DNA of 64,000 bases from Hyperoodon ampullatus. Taxonomy: Eukaryota; Chordata; Mammalia; Artiodactyla; Ziphiidae. The notes under the pieces are model-generated. The model was not told the origin of the DNA. It was given only the letters and a program-made list of their open reading frames with translations, and ran no database searches. A program made the translations under genes and the position numbers. Below, piece after piece: positions 36,801 to 51,800 of the stretch. The stretch is from NCBI GenBank assembly GCA_949752795.1, contig OX457075.1:6128001-6192000 (forward strand). Reading direction: 5' to 3'. Each line of letters opens with the position of its first letter. The stretch's first letter is position 1.

Positions 36801-39800
36801 CAATGTTACCTTGACACCAAAAACAAAGAAGGGTAATATAAGAAAGAAAATTTGGGACTGAATTAATTCATGAGTATATGTGGCAAACATAAGAAATATG
36901 AGAAAATCTAATATAACAAAGTATTAAGAAATGACCAATGGCTTGTTTGTTTTTTTGTTATTGAGTTGTATGAGTTGTTTGTATATTTTGGAAATTAAGC
37001 CCTTGTTGCTCACATCAATTGCAAATATTTGCTCCCAGTTAGTTGGTTGTCTTTTGTTTTGTTTATGGTTTCTTCTGCGGTACAAAAGCTTATAAGTTTG
37101 ATTAGGTCCCATTTGTTTATTTTTACTTTTATTTCTATTGCCTCGGGAGACTGACCTAAGAAATCATTGCTATGTTTTATGTCAGAGAATGTTTTACCTA
37201 TGTTCTCTTCTAAGTGTTTTGTGGTGTCATGTCTTTTTTTTTTTTTTTTTTGCGGTACGCGGGCCTCTCACTGTTGTGGCCTCTCCCGTTGCGGAGCACA
37301 GGCTCCGGACGCGCAGGCTCAGCGGCCATGGCTCACGGGCCCAGCTGCTCCGCGGCATATGGGATCCTCCCAGACCGGGGCACGAACCCGTATCCCCTGC
37401 ATCAGCAGGCGGACTCTCAACCACTGCGCCACCAGGGAGGCCCAAGTGTCATGTCTTATATCTAAGTCTTTAAGACATTTTGAGTTTATTTTTGTGTATG
37501 GTGTGAGCGAGTGTTCTAACTTCATTGATTTACATGTGGCTGTCCAACTTCCCCAATACCACTTGCCAAAGAGACTATCTTTTATCCATTGTATATTCTT
37601 GCCTCCTTTATCGAAGATTAATTGACCATAGGTGTGTAGGTTTATTTCTGGGCTCTCTGTTCTGTGCCATTGATCCATATGTCTTTTTTTATGCCAATAC
37701 CACACTGTTTTGGGGGGGTTTTTTTGCGGTACGTGGGCCTCTCACTGTTGTGGCCTCTCCCATTGGGGAGCACAGGCTCCGGACACGCAGGCTCAGCAGC
37801 CATGGCTCACGGGCCCAGCTGCTCTGCAGCATGTGGGATCTTCCCGGACCGGGTCACAAACCCGTGTCCCCTGCATTGGCTGGCGGACTCTCAACCACTG
37901 TGCCACCAGAGAAGCCCCACACTGTTTTGATTACTGTAGCTTTGTAGTATTGTCTGAAGTCTGGGAAGTTTATGCCTCCTGCTTTGTTCTTTATCCTCAG
38001 GATTACTTTGGCAATTCTGAGTCTTTTGTGATTCTATATAAATTATAGCGTTATTTGTTCTACTTCTGTGAAAAATGTCGTGGGTAATTTGATAGGGGTC
38101 GCATTAAATCTGTAGATTACTTTGAGTGGTATGGTCATTTTAATAATATTATTCTTCCAATCTAAGAGCATGGGATAGCTTTCCATTTCTTTAAATCATC
38201 TTTAATTTCCTTTATCAATGTTTTATAGTTCTCAGCATATAAGTTTTCACCTCCTTTGTTAAGTTTATTCTTAAGTACTTTTTTGGATCTTATTTTAGAA
38301 GGGTTTTTTTTTTTAACATTCCCTTCCTGATATTTCATTGTTAGTGTAAAGAAATGCAAAAGATTTATGTGTGTTAATCTTGTATTCTGCTACCTTGCTG
38401 AATTTGTCAGTTCTAGTAGTTTTTGTGAAGAGTCTAAATATGGGCAGAAGACCGAAATAGACATTTCTCCAAAGAAGACATACAGATAGCCAACAGGCAC
38501 ATGAAAAGATGCTCAACATTGCTAATTATTAGAGAAATGCAAATCAAAACTGCAATGAGTTATCACTTCATTCCAGTCAAAATGGCCATCATTAAAAAGT
38601 CCACAAACAATAAATGCTGGAGAGGGTATGGGGAAAAGGGAACCCTTCTACACTCTTTGTGGGAATGTATACTGGGGCAGCCACTGTAGAAAATAGTATG
38701 GAAGTTCCTAAAACAACTAAAAACAGTGTTACCATATGATCCAGCAATCCCATTCCTGGGCATATATCTGGAAAAGACGAAAACTCTAATCGAAAAGATA
38801 GCTGCACCCCAGTGTTCAGAGCAGCACTATTTACAATAGCCAAGACAAGGAAGCAACTTAAATGTGCATCAACAGATGAATGGATAAAGAAGATGTAGTT
38901 TATATATACAATGCAATACTACTCAGCCATAAAAAAGAATGAAATAATGCCAACTGCAGCAACATGGATGGACCTAGAGGTTATCATACTAAATGACATA
39001 AGTCAGACAGACAAAGACAAATATCACATGATATCACTTATCTGTGGAATCTAAAAAATGATACAAATGAACTTATTTACAAAAGGGAACCAGACTCACA
39101 GACATAGAAAACAAACTTACGGTTACCTAAGGGGAAAAGGGGGGTATAAATTAGGAGTTTGAGATTAGCAGATACAAACTACTGTATATAAAATAAACAA
39201 GAAGGTGTAGCACAGAGAATTACATTCAATATCTTATAACAACCCATAATAAAAGAGAATATGAAAAAGAATATACCTAGGTATGTATAACTGAATCACT
39301 TTGCTGTACACCAGAAACTAACACAACATTCTAAATCAACTGTACTTCAATTAAAAAAAAGAAAAAAAAATAGCCAATGGCAAAATGCAATTTACATCTA
39401 AATTGTTAAGATGATTGAATCTTAGAATATCAATGAATTAACTACTTTTTAGAATTATATGAGGAAATGAATATACATATAGCATTAGGAGCAGTAAAAC
39501 TATTGTTCAAAGTTCAATACCATATATGATAAAATAACTTAGCAATAGAAGAATGTAACTTAACTTTGTTAATCCTATAAAATAAACCTCTTAATCCTAT
39601 AAAATTTAAATAAACTTTAAACATTTTAAAACTTAAAATAAATTTTAAAGATATAATTTACACTACATCAAAATCAAAGTCTAAATAAATGTAACAAAGG
39701 AAAGCAAAACCTCCTCACTGAAGACAACAAAACCAGATGAGAGGAGGTAAAGATCTATATAAATTGAGTAGATCCTGTGCTCATGGATTGGAAGGCCCAA

Positions 39801-42800
39801 TAATGGAAAGAGGTCAAGGCTCCTCAAACTGATCTATGAAGACTAAATTTTCCATTTGTAGACATTCTTTCTTAATAAAATCCATGAGAATTGCATCCAA
39901 ACTTGGAACAAATTTTATAAAATCTACAAATATTAAATATTCTGTTTTGTTAATTCTTTGCTATACTATATAAATTTTCTATTTGGTAATTTAGTTATAC
40001 TCTTCCATTTCAAGCATAAATTTTGCAATGGCCTCAATATTAAGCTAACACAATTATTGGATGCAAGTCAACAATATTTCAGGGCCTATCTTATTGCATA
40101 AGTGTTAAAATTAATAAGAAACTGTACCAATTATATTCTTCCATCTATATTATGAAAGCAAATATTTAAATATCTGATTACATTGGAATAAATCAATATT
40201 AAATTATAAATTTCCCACTTTTTTATTGTATTAGTGTGCTTTAGAATATTATTATTGTTAATATAAAATGATAGTTTTTCTTTTTAACATTCTTCTCACT
40301 TTTCTTTGCTTTTTTAATATACTCTCCTGCCAGGTGTCCTACAACATTGTAATTGAAGGGAAAACGTACACTGTGAACCTAATGCAAAAGTAGGTGACCT
40401 ACATTATTTTATTACCTGTCTTTGTTCTATTTATAATTATTGTTCATATTTATCCAGAAAGTAACTATTTTGCATTTGTAAATATTTCTAGTTGCTTACT
40501 ATTTGTCTCCTATTTTATGCTTAAGAAAAACATTTTAAGCCTATATAATAAATATCTAGTACCTGAATCCATATGTATGCTCCCATCTTTTTCCTTCCCA
40601 GCAGCATCAGATGTCTACTTGACTATTTATGTGGTTTCATGGAGGATGAATTTTGATATTTTTCTATTTTTATCAAGACATAAATACGACTTGTTTTTCA
40701 GTTCTCTTACATTCAACTATATTTGAAAGAACATAGTGGATTTTTGAGTGGAAAGAACAGTGGTTCTTTAAATTAGTTTACATATCAGAATGTATTAAGG
40801 ACTTAGAATACAACTGTAATTAGCCAAACTCAATCCCATGCCAGCTAAGGAAATCGGGGAATAAAGAAAAATCAAAACAGTAATGGTCGTTTTTAAAATG
40901 GGTCCTTTATTAAAAGTTTTGGTCAATTTGTCTCTTTATTATAAATCTTGATAGCTTAAAGATAAGGTCTTTCCATCCTTTTCTTCATCAAGAATGTTCT
41001 GGCTTTTCTTACTACTTTTCATTTTCATATATTTTATAATAAACTCTTCCACAAAGATATATCCATAGATATTGATTGTGACTTCATTGAATCTACAGAG
41101 TACTTTTGGAGGAATTTTTCCTGTCCTTCCCTTTCAATTTTTTATTCAGTCTGGATTTTTTTTACTGAGTCTGAAATTCTTTTAATGCAGTCCAAATTAT
41201 TATTTTCTTTGTAGCTATTATTCTTTTCATATTTAAAAAAAATCATTGTCTTCATACAGTCATGAATCCAAGCTGCCATTTTTTTCTAATAGCTTTTATT
41301 GTTTTCACTTTCATATTCAACTCTAGGGTTCATCCAGAATTGATCTTTGTGTGTTTCATGAGCATGGGGATCAAGATTCAAATATTTTATCGTATTAGCA
41401 TCCAATGGATCCAACACATGCTATTAGAAAAAAAAATACTTTCCTCACTGCACTGTAATGAAATGTATGTAATAAATCAAATGACTGTTTATGAGTGGGG
41501 TATCTTTCTGGACTATTTTCTCTTATTTTATATGTTTACTCCTGAGCCCTATTTATCTGAACAGATATCACACTATATTAAATACTGTACTAGGTCTTGT
41601 TACCCAGCCTTGTTCAACAATTTTAAGATGTCCTTGTTTTTCTTGATCCTTTAATTTTCCATATAATGTCTGAAGTCACCTTTTTTCTTTGTACCTTTTA
41701 TTTTATATTCTTTTTCTTTCATAGTCTCCATTTTAATGAATCTATTATTTTATATTATACCATTTTCCCTCAATTAAATTCTTTGTTATACAACTTTTTA
41801 CTATTCTTTTAGTATTTTCTCTAGATTATCGTATTAATCCCTGAATTATTAAATCTAATATACATTATTATTTTACCAGTTATCATACATTGTTAGATCT
41901 TCAAACCTTTTAATTTCACTTACCTTCTACCTTTTCATTATTTTTCCTGTATGCTTTTAAACCCCAATGAGATATGACTATTATTTTTTGTATAGTCAAT
42001 ATCCCTTTATAATTAAGCATAAATTTACCCATTCTGTTGCTCCTCATTTTTTCCTGCATTTGTTTCTATCTGCAGTTAATTTCTATACATTTCAGGAATT
42101 CTCTATATTTCTATTGTAGGTCTGCTTGTTTTTGATTAATTTGTATTCAGTGTTAAATATTAACCTTACTCTTAAGAACTTTTTTGCTGGAATAAATTCT
42201 AGGATGACCTTTTAAAAATGACTTTTGTCCTTTAAAAGCATTATTCCATTGTCTTCTGGCTTTCCTCCTTTCTATTGACAACTTAAGCTATCAGTCTTAT
42301 TGCTGTTCTTTGAAGGGAACATCTTCGTTTTCTTCTTGATACTTTGAAGGTTTTATTTTGGTTTTCATCAGTCTTTAAAACTAATTTTATGGATGATTTT
42401 TCTTTGCTTTTATCATGCTCAAATAAGATAGGATTTACTGAGTCTATATCATCAATTTTGAAAAAACTTTGCTCTTATTTTCAGAGATTTTTAAGTTTAG
42501 CTCCTTGGCTACTCTATGCAGCTTCAAAATTTAGCAGATGATTTTACAGGGAAAGAAGCTATGAATCTGATGCAATTTAAATATTCATATTTTTATTCCA
42601 GGACTGCACAGCCACCAAAAGTTCTGCTTGTTTCTAGGCTCCCCAATAATAGCTTTCTCCCTGGGCCAAGCATGGATATTTGACTTCTTTCTTTGCCAAA
42701 AAAACAGTGCTTGTATATCACTAGCTAAGTCTCTTTATGGGACTTTCAACCCAGAATCTGTGTGTTCCCTGGAGCTCCACCCCACTGTGTGTTATTTTCT

Positions 42801-45800
42801 TTTTTTGTTACAAGAATACAAAAAGTTGGGCTTCCCTGGTGGCGCAGTGGTTGAGAGTCCACCTGCCGATGCAGGGGACATGGGTTCGTGCCCCGGTCTG
42901 GGAAGATCCCATATGCCGCAGAGCGGCTGGGCCCGTGAGCCATGGCCGCTGAGCCTGTGCGTCCGGAGCCTGTGCTCCACAACAGGAGAGGCCACAGCAC
43001 TGAAAGGCCCACGTACCGCAAAAAAAAAAAAAAAAAAAAAAGAATACAAAAAGTTTTGCTCTGTTTGTCAGCAGTTTGGCTCTTTGACCTTTTGCTTTCA
43101 CAAATCCAGACTGCCATGGCTGTCACAAATCTTTATACTATACTAATTGGAAAAATGAAAATGAAATACCTACACTCACCCTTTCTCTTTATAGAGCCTT
43201 TTAAGCATATTCTTCCCATATTACAAACAATGTATTTTAATGTGAGATCTCCACCTGATCTGTTGAATTCATTTCATATTAGTTCAATACTTATTGACCA
43301 TTTGTTATTTTCCAGGTATTCTTCTAAGAGCTTGAGATGCATTAGTAAACAAAATGGATATAAATTTTATATTGTTATCAGATGAGACTAATAATGGTAT
43401 GATAAATAATGGATTAGGAAGAATGTTAGAAAGTGATAAATGCTTAAGCAAAAATATAGAACAAACTAAGAAGTGTCATTTGGAAATCCTATGCTTTAAT
43501 AATTGAGAAAGTTTCAAATTTTTATAAACTTGTCAAGAGAAGCCTCAGTGAGATATGGATATATAAGCAAAGACTTGAAGTAGTTGAGACAATGAGCCAT
43601 GTTGAAGAACATCCCAGGAAGGGGCAACAGCTAGTGCAAATACCCTGAGATAAAAGTTTGCCTGTTGTGTTTAAAAAACAGGAAGGAGGACAGTGTGACA
43701 GTAAGGTGAGTGAGGAGAGGTCTGAAGACTAGAATTTTTTGAGCAAAATTAAAACTAAATCCATGTACTCAAAGAATCTCTCCCTCACGTGTGCTCTCTC
43801 TCTCTCTCTCCTCTCCCTACCTATCTAAAATAAGGATAATAAAAGAAATACCTTTTCAAAATAAAATCTAGGAAACAAATTTTCCATTAAATACTTTTAT
43901 CTTTATTTTACAGAGTTTTCTTACCTCAAAATTTTAGGGTTTATGGTTATAATAGCACAGGAAGTATGAAACCTCTTGAACAACAGTTTCAGGTATGATT
44001 TTTATTGTCTGTTTTACCTTTGTTATGTGAGTTTCTGTGACTGTTTTACTTAGGGTCCACATGTCTCTAGAGTATAACAGGCTGGAGGTATGTTTTGTTT
44101 TGGCATGAATGTAACCATTTCCTTTGATGATGTGTCTTGAACTAGCTTTGTGACACAGATGATTAACAAAACCACAAATGATAGTGATGCATTTAAGCTA
44201 TTATTTCATGATGATGCACATGTATGTGTTTATGTACCTGTGGCAAAAGGGTTGAATATGGAGTGAAATACTTAAAATGAAAAAACATGACTTAAATCAG
44301 GAAAGCTAAATCTAGGAAGAAAAGGAAAATCCAAAGACTTGTCTGAAGTACGTTCAGGGACCAAATAAATACACATTAAATTTCATGCACATTTAGGAAT
44401 ATATTAAATTTTCATCTACTTGGAATACTTGGAGCTTCATTTAATAAAGTTTGCCATTTTTTGTAAATATAATAGAGAAGTGAGCATAGAATTTCAAGGA
44501 ATACCCATGCCTGAAATACTGTTTTGCTTTTTACATTTGCCTTGCCTTACCAATTCCTGTTTTTTTTAATTTGCATTCTACGTAGCGAATTAACAACTAC
44601 TTTGAAATTAAAGCATTTTTATAGATACTAAGCTCTTAACAGGAGAAATAATAGGTATGGTGAGTTCTTTAAATTTTGCCTAACAGAGTAGGCAAATACA
44701 TGTGAATCATCTATGGAGTTCTCTATACAAATATATAAATAATGCATACTGTCAAAAAGTTTTATGTTATATACACACGTGCATATATACATAATATTAT
44801 AGACATACTTATGTATACACACACAATATATGTGTGTGTGTGGCATTTTTTGTGTGTGAGCGTGGTGAAAAAGAGACAGAGAGAAACAGAGTTAAAACAA
44901 TGAGACAACGAGATGCACAGGGCCGCAATATCCCGCACCTGAATTTTATGTAATTCTGCCATACCTAACACCTAACTCTACTTCCTACCTCCCAGGAGGT
45001 AATCATGAGAGACAGATGTATAATTCAAAAGAAAAAGCAAAGATGTTTTATTTATAACCTGGATGTAATAAGTTATTGAGTGCTGGCCTCAAATGCCATG
45101 TTTGCCAAAGCTGCAAGCCTATCTTCAGTGTAGGAAAATCCAGGAAAGTTTATTAAATTTGGCTAGAAGCATATAAATCTATTTTTCATAAATTCCACAA
45201 ATGATTTTCATCCCTAAAAGTTATGTTATCTTTCTAACTAAAGATGTATCTATACGAAAACAAAGCAACCAGTTAGACACAGAAAGAGTTTGTTCCTAGT
45301 ATCTGCAGTTTACTTTATGATCTCTCCAGGACAGAGAGATACTCATAATGGTCAAAAAGTAAAATTACCAGATGGCATAACAATCCAAAATGTGTATGCA
45401 CATAAAAATAGACTTCAAATTATAAGAGGCAGAAATTGACAGAAATGAAAAAAGAAATAGGTAAATTATTATTATTATTGAAGATTTAAACATTTCTCTC
45501 TCAATAATTGATAGATGAAGTAGAAAGAAACTCAGCAAATATATTGATGCCTTGAGCAGAACTATCAACTTGATCTCATCAACATTTGCAGGTGACCACA
45601 CACAACAGCAACATTCTTACTGTTGCTGAGTTTATACACATTCTTTTTTGAGTGCTAATAGAAGAATGAACAAGATATAATAAAGGAAAATAGTGCAAAA
45701 AACGACAATGATAAAAATAAGAAAAAAACTGGAGAAAGAAATTATATAATAATAATAAACTTTTGATTCCTCCGTCTCAAAATTTTATCCTATGCTGACC

Positions 45801-48800
45801 TAAAAATGATTTATTTATTAATTTCCAACTTTTCCAATCAACTTATATATAAGGTTGATATAATTTACTGATGGTTCTGAAGAATTAAATACATTATCAA
45901 TCTGGATAATACAAACCACATTTGGAAGGAAGTGGATGAAATGTGGTGGAAAGGAAGAGGTATTTTACCTTGATTATATAAAGTATAATTTATACAGATG
46001 AACCTGTATATGGGACCACAGTGAAAATGTACAAATACGATAAGTCAATGAAATATTTTAAAAATATAAGATACTGTTTTAGTCTATGTCTAAAGATACC
46101 ACGCAGTAATTTACACATGGAAAGTTTAATGTAAAGAATTATTAATTGTAACAAGGATTAGAGTACAAAAATATGAAGTAAAGAGAACTCTAAAGGTCAT
46201 AGGAATATCAGATACAAGAAGCAGCCAGCAACCCTGGGACTGGGATAAAGAAGACAGTTTCCTTGCCCCAGAGTTGAGATTGTTAAAAGTGGCACGACCA
46301 TGGATCTTCAAATAGGACAAGTCACTGTGGTGCTGTACCAAGAGATCTTGCTGTAAAATTTCTCTTTAGAACCCTCTGGAAATCTGTCCTTTGGGTAGCC
46401 AGGAAAGCTGTTCATAAGATGTCTCACCGAAGTCACTTTGCTACGGAAGGAGAGGGGCCTAGATGATGGGAGGATACTACTGGCTGATGGGTGCTAGAGA
46501 CCACCATGCACTGAAGGATCTGGGTACTAGAGAATCTCCAAGCAATGAGGGATCCTGGTTTTGCAAAAAGCTGTACCCTCTGCAGGAGCCTACCAAGCTA
46601 GCACAGTGGAACCAAATAGCAAAGCTCTGTTCCCATGCTCTCCAGTACCCTTTACTAGCAAAGCTTCAGTGCCACCTGGCAAAGGAAAAAATAATTAAGA
46701 GGCTCATATTCATTTGCACAAAGCAGGCAAAAGGTTAATTTGAAGCTGAGTAGCAATACATCAATAATTGACAGAGCCTACAACTTTGACTACTTAGTTT
46801 CTGTATGCACTCTTTTATATACATTTGAACTCTGGAAAAACAACAAAATCACCCTACATTTCTATTTAGCAAGATTCAGCCAACCTTCTCCCAAGTAAAG
46901 AAATTATCATTCTTCCCTCAAAATTATGAGACACACAGTCATGAGTCACTGTGTCCATTGCTAAGCTATATTAAGTTCTCCACAAATCTAGTCACAGTCC
47001 AACTGAATACTATGTTAACATGAGGTTAAATTAACTTGTAAAGTTAACCTCCAACCACTTGCATGTAAACTAATAACAGGAAGAGGGAAAAAGAAGAAAA
47101 TGGTTAGCACATACAAATAAAGATACATATGCATATGACAAGCCAAGAGAAAAATATTTAAAGCTACTATAGTCTTCATTTCTGTAATAAGTCATGATTG
47201 CCATGTATGACTTCTTTTTCCCACTACCTGCTCCCCATTTCCATTGCTCTCAACCAGAACCTAAGCTTGTTACGGATATTTACCTAGCAGAATAGCACAA
47301 ATCTTCACTCCCAAAGGGTTTGCATCCTTAATCATATTTTATTTTGGTTACTATTATACTCAGGTGGGTTCAAGACACAGCACTTCTTTAAGCAACAAAT
47401 TTCCCTATTGTGTTCAGAGTCAGTCACTCCAGCCACTGGGTTAGCCTGTTTGTGCAGTGGCAAAAGGAGCTTGAAATATCCAGTTGGAAGTTTCATCTTC
47501 CAAATTAGTGGAATTTTATTGTGTCCCCAGGTGAACAAATTCCCCACTGGGGGCTAGAAGCTAAAAGTTACTGGGACAGAAAGCAAAATGCTACAAAATG
47601 GTTATTAGGTATAATGATGGGAAGAGATGCTCCCATTTCAACACCTTACTTCCTGGACCTATGTATTGTGGTTCTCAGAAAACCATGCCATATAATAGTC
47701 TTGATTCAAACATAACCCCAGCCTTTCAGAGTAATGTCTCCCAACTACTATGGTAAATGAGTATTCAGTAACCTGGTCTACCTTTCAATTAGGCCAGCTG
47801 CTTCCAGATGACAGAGTATATGGTAAGACATGTACGTAAACCAATTGCTGCCCTTAATTTGCTGAGAAATAAGTTTCTGTATCAGACACAACACTGTGCA
47901 GAAGCCATGGCAGTGGATAAGGCATTCTGTGAGTCCACAAGTTCTGGTGCTAGAAGAAGCACCATGGACAGGGAAGGTAGTTTTTGTTTTTCAGGGAATT
48001 TAATCCATTTACCTACATCATCTAATGTTGGCATACAATTATTCTTAGCATTCCCTTAATAATCCTTCTATAAGGATGGTAGTAATATCCCACTTTTATT
48101 TCTGATTTTAGTAATTTGATTCTTTTCTTTTCATAGTCAATCTAGCTAAATAAAGATTTGTCAATTTTGGTTATCTTTTCGCAGAGCCAACTTCTGGTTT
48201 CATTGATTTGTTCTATTATCTGTTCTTATTAATTTCACTCTAATCTTTATTATTCCCTTTCTTTTGTTTAATTTAGGTTTAATGTGTTCTTCTTTTTCCT
48301 GTGTTATATGTGGTTGAATAGGATATTACTTTGAGATCTTTCTTCTTTATTAATACATGCTTTTATATATATAAATTTATCGAAAGCACTACTTTAGCTG
48401 CATCCCATACATTTTAGTATGGTGTGTCTTCATTTTCATTTTCCTTAAATATCTTCTGGTTTCATATTTGATTTATTCTTTAATCCATAGGTTATTTAGG
48501 GATATGATATTTAATTTCCACGTCTGTGAGTTTATCCAAATGTTTTCTGTTAATTTTTTCTAAAAAAATGCCTTATTAGCAGAAAACATACTTTTATTAC
48601 TTCTATACTTTTTTTTTTTTTTTTTTTTTTGCGGTATGCAGGCCTCTCACTGTTGTGGCCTCTCCCGTTACAGAGCACAGGCTCCAGACACACAGGCTCA
48701 GCGGCCATGGCTCACGGGCCCAGCCGCTCCACGGCATGTGGGATCTCCCCGGACCGGGGCACGAACCCGTGTTCCCTGCATCGGCAGGCGGACTCTCAAC

Positions 48801-51800
48801 CACTGTGCCACCAGGGAAGCCCACTTCTATACTTTTAAACTGAGGACTTTTTAAATGGATTAGCATATGGTCTATCCTGGAAAATATTTTGTGTACACAT
48901 TAAGAAGAATGTGTATCTTGTTCTTTGGTGGAGCATTTTACAGATGTTTGCTAGGTTTACTTAGTTTATGATTTTTTTTTCAAGTCTTATATTTCCTTGC
49001 TGATCTTCTGCCTAGTTGTTCCACTGATCGTTGAAAGTGGCAGAGAAGAAGAAAAGAAGTCTTCAACTATAAGTGTTGAGTTCTCTATTTCTCCCTTAGT
49101 ATCTACCTATTTTTTTATGCACTGTGGTGCTCTGATATTTGGTACCTATGTTTTCAAGTGTTATGTCTTCCTGATGCATTAAACCTTTTATTAGTATAAA
49201 ATACTGCTCTTTATTTCTAGTAACATTTTTTTCTTTCAAAGTCTACTTTGTCTGATATAAATATAGTCAATCCAGTTTGCTCATGGTTGCTAGTTACATG
49301 ATAATCTTTTTTCATTCCTTTAATTTGAGTCTGTGTCTTTGAACTTAAAGCATGTTGTCTTTCAACAGTTTATAGTAGTCTTTTCACATTGTCTGACAAT
49401 CTGCCTTTTATTGGATTGTTTAATTCAATCACATTTAATGCTATTATTGATATAGTTGTATTTGCACCTGCATTTTACTTTTTGTTTTGTATGTGTCTCA
49501 TGTGTTTTTGTTCCTCTTTTTTCTCGTTTTAGTGTTTTTTTTCCCTGTTAGGTGGATATATTCTACTGAAGAATTTAAATTTCCTTAATGATTTTTCAGT
49601 ATTTTGAGTTTTTAGTGATTTCCCTAGGGCTTACCTTACACACTTTAACTTATCAGATGCAGATTTAGATTTATATTACCTTAATTCCAGTGATATATAG
49701 AAACATTGCTCCTATAAAACTCTACTTCCTTCATGTTTATGGTATTATTGTTGTACATATTACATTTATTAATGTTACAAACCCAACAGTACATTGTTAT
49801 AATTACTTTACTATCTGCAGTCATTTCCTTAACACAGTACCTCTTTGTTTCCACTCACCTCCTATATGCTGTTACTGGCAAATATATTTCCTGGCCCCAA
49901 TAATATGCCCTATTCATATTATTTTACTCAATTGATTTTTAAATCAGTTAAGAGAAAAAAGGCGGAAATACGCATTTATATTATGTTTTTAAGTTACATA
50001 ATAACCTGTATGAGCTCTCTTTGGATGTTTATGTGGATTTGAATCACTATCTGAGATTGCTTACTTTCAACCTGAAGAATTTCCTCAAGTATTACTTGTA
50101 AGGCAGGACAATTAACAACAAATTCTCAAAGTTTTCATTTATATGGAAATGTCTTTAGTTTGATTTTGTTTCTCATTTTTCTTACTGAATTTTTCATATT
50201 TTCTTGTATGGCTATTTACTTATTTTCTCTCAGGACTATTTGTCCTTATGTCCACTTCTGAGGGATTTAAATTGTCATTTACTTATTTTCATCAGTTTCA
50301 CTAGGGATCAGATCTATAGAGTTCCTCATGATGTCATACCAAAAGTTAACTCTCCATATCTTTATTTTTGAAGAATAATTTTGCTTAATATATAATTCTA
50401 AGTGCCAGGGTTTTTTCCTCTCTCAGCATTTTTTTTGTTGTTGTTCATTGTGTCCTGCCTCCTTACATGTGTGTGTGCGTGTGTGTGTGTGTGTATATGT
50501 AAAGAAGTACCATTATTTACATCATTACTCCTATGAATGTTATATGTTACTTTTCTCTGGTTTATTTCAAGATGTTCTCTTCATTTTTGGTTTTCAGCAG
50601 TTTATTATATGATTGGTTCCTTAGGTCTTGTGGAAATAAATAAAAACCAAGCAAATGAGAATAAACAAAGGTTACTTATTCATAGCAAGGACGTCATCCA
50701 CTTTCACTTGCATTTTGGCAGATACGCAAAGGCAGGCAGAACAGTGGGAAAGCTTTATAGTGGAAGGAAGGGAAGACCTCAGGTGTGCTCTGATTGAAGG
50801 TTGTTGGTGGGGGCTGCTGTAGATGCGTTAACTATGTGACTGGAGTGTTTATCTGGCTTTTCTCTCCTTGGTTCTAAGGTGGAAGCAGGGACAAAAATTC
50901 GGGAAGCTGAAAGTTTTTATTTTATTTTTTATATATTTATTTTAAGTTTTGTTTTATTTATTTATTTTTGGCTGTGTTGGGCCTTTGTTGCTGTGCATGG
51001 GCTTTCTCTAGTTGTGTCAAGCTGGGGTTACTCTTCGTTGCAGTGCACGGGCTTCTCACTGAGGTGGCTTCTCTTGTTGTGGAGCACAGGCTTCAGTAGT
51101 TGTGGCTCACAGACTCAGTAGTTGTGGCTCGCGGGCTCTAGAGCGGAGGCTCAGGAGTTGTGGCACACGGGCTTAGTTGCTCCGCAGCATGTGGGATCTT
51201 CCCGGACCAGGGATCGAACGGGTGTCCCCTGCATTGGCAGGCAGATTCTCAACCACTGCACCACCAGGGAAGAACAAGCTGATAGTTTTTAATCAAGTCT
51301 TTGTTATTGGGACTGATTGCTATATAAGTTATTGGTTAGCTTCCTGGATTATTACTGGAGATAGCAGCATGACTTCCTACAAAGTCAGCTATTTATTGTT
51401 AGTAAAGAGGTTGGGGCTTCCCTCGTGGCGCAGTGGTTGAGAGTCTGCCTGCCGATGCAGGGGACGCAGGTTCGTGCTCCAGTCCGGGAAGATCCCACAT
51501 GCTGCAGGGCAGCTGGGCCCGTGAGCCATGGCCGCTGAGCCTGCGCGTCCGGAGCCTGTGCTCCGCAATGGGAGAGGCCACAACAGTGAGAGGCCCGCGT
51601 ACCGCAAAAAAAAAAAAAAAAAAAAAAAGAGGTTGGTTTCCTGCAGGTCAGAGTTCTATTTTTATATATGGTTTGGCCATTGCCCATTTGTTTATTCATT
51701 GTCTCAATCTATAAATGTGGTTTCTCACTAAATTTGGGGAAATTTTGGCCATGATTTTTTCAAATACTTTTATACCTATTTTCTCTTTCCATTTTTCTGG

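Larger units (their letters stand above)
36929..39381 (+). mobile_element. 5'-inverted (twin-primed) L1 insertion
   Basis: 36943-38430 is L1 ORF2 in reverse and 38431-39370 is the adjoining downstream L1 sequence in forward orientation, ending in an A-rich tail. The inverted piece stops at ORF2 ...NNKKTNKP and the forward piece starts at GGGCAGAAGACCGAAATAGA, which are neighbours in an intact L1. Near-identical direct repeats of about 14 bp (AAATGACCAATGGC, 36929; AAATAGCCAATGGC, 39368) bound the whole unit, so it was one insertion. Confidence 0.88.
35600..40060 (+). mobile_element. Old L1, sense, split by a younger L1
   Basis: Two forward L1-like parts (35600-36928 and 39382-40060) flank the 5'-inverted L1. 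Examples are TACCTTGACACCAAAAACAA on the left and GTGCTCATGGATTGGAAGGC on the right, in ORF2 order. Highly diverged. Confidence 0.5.
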
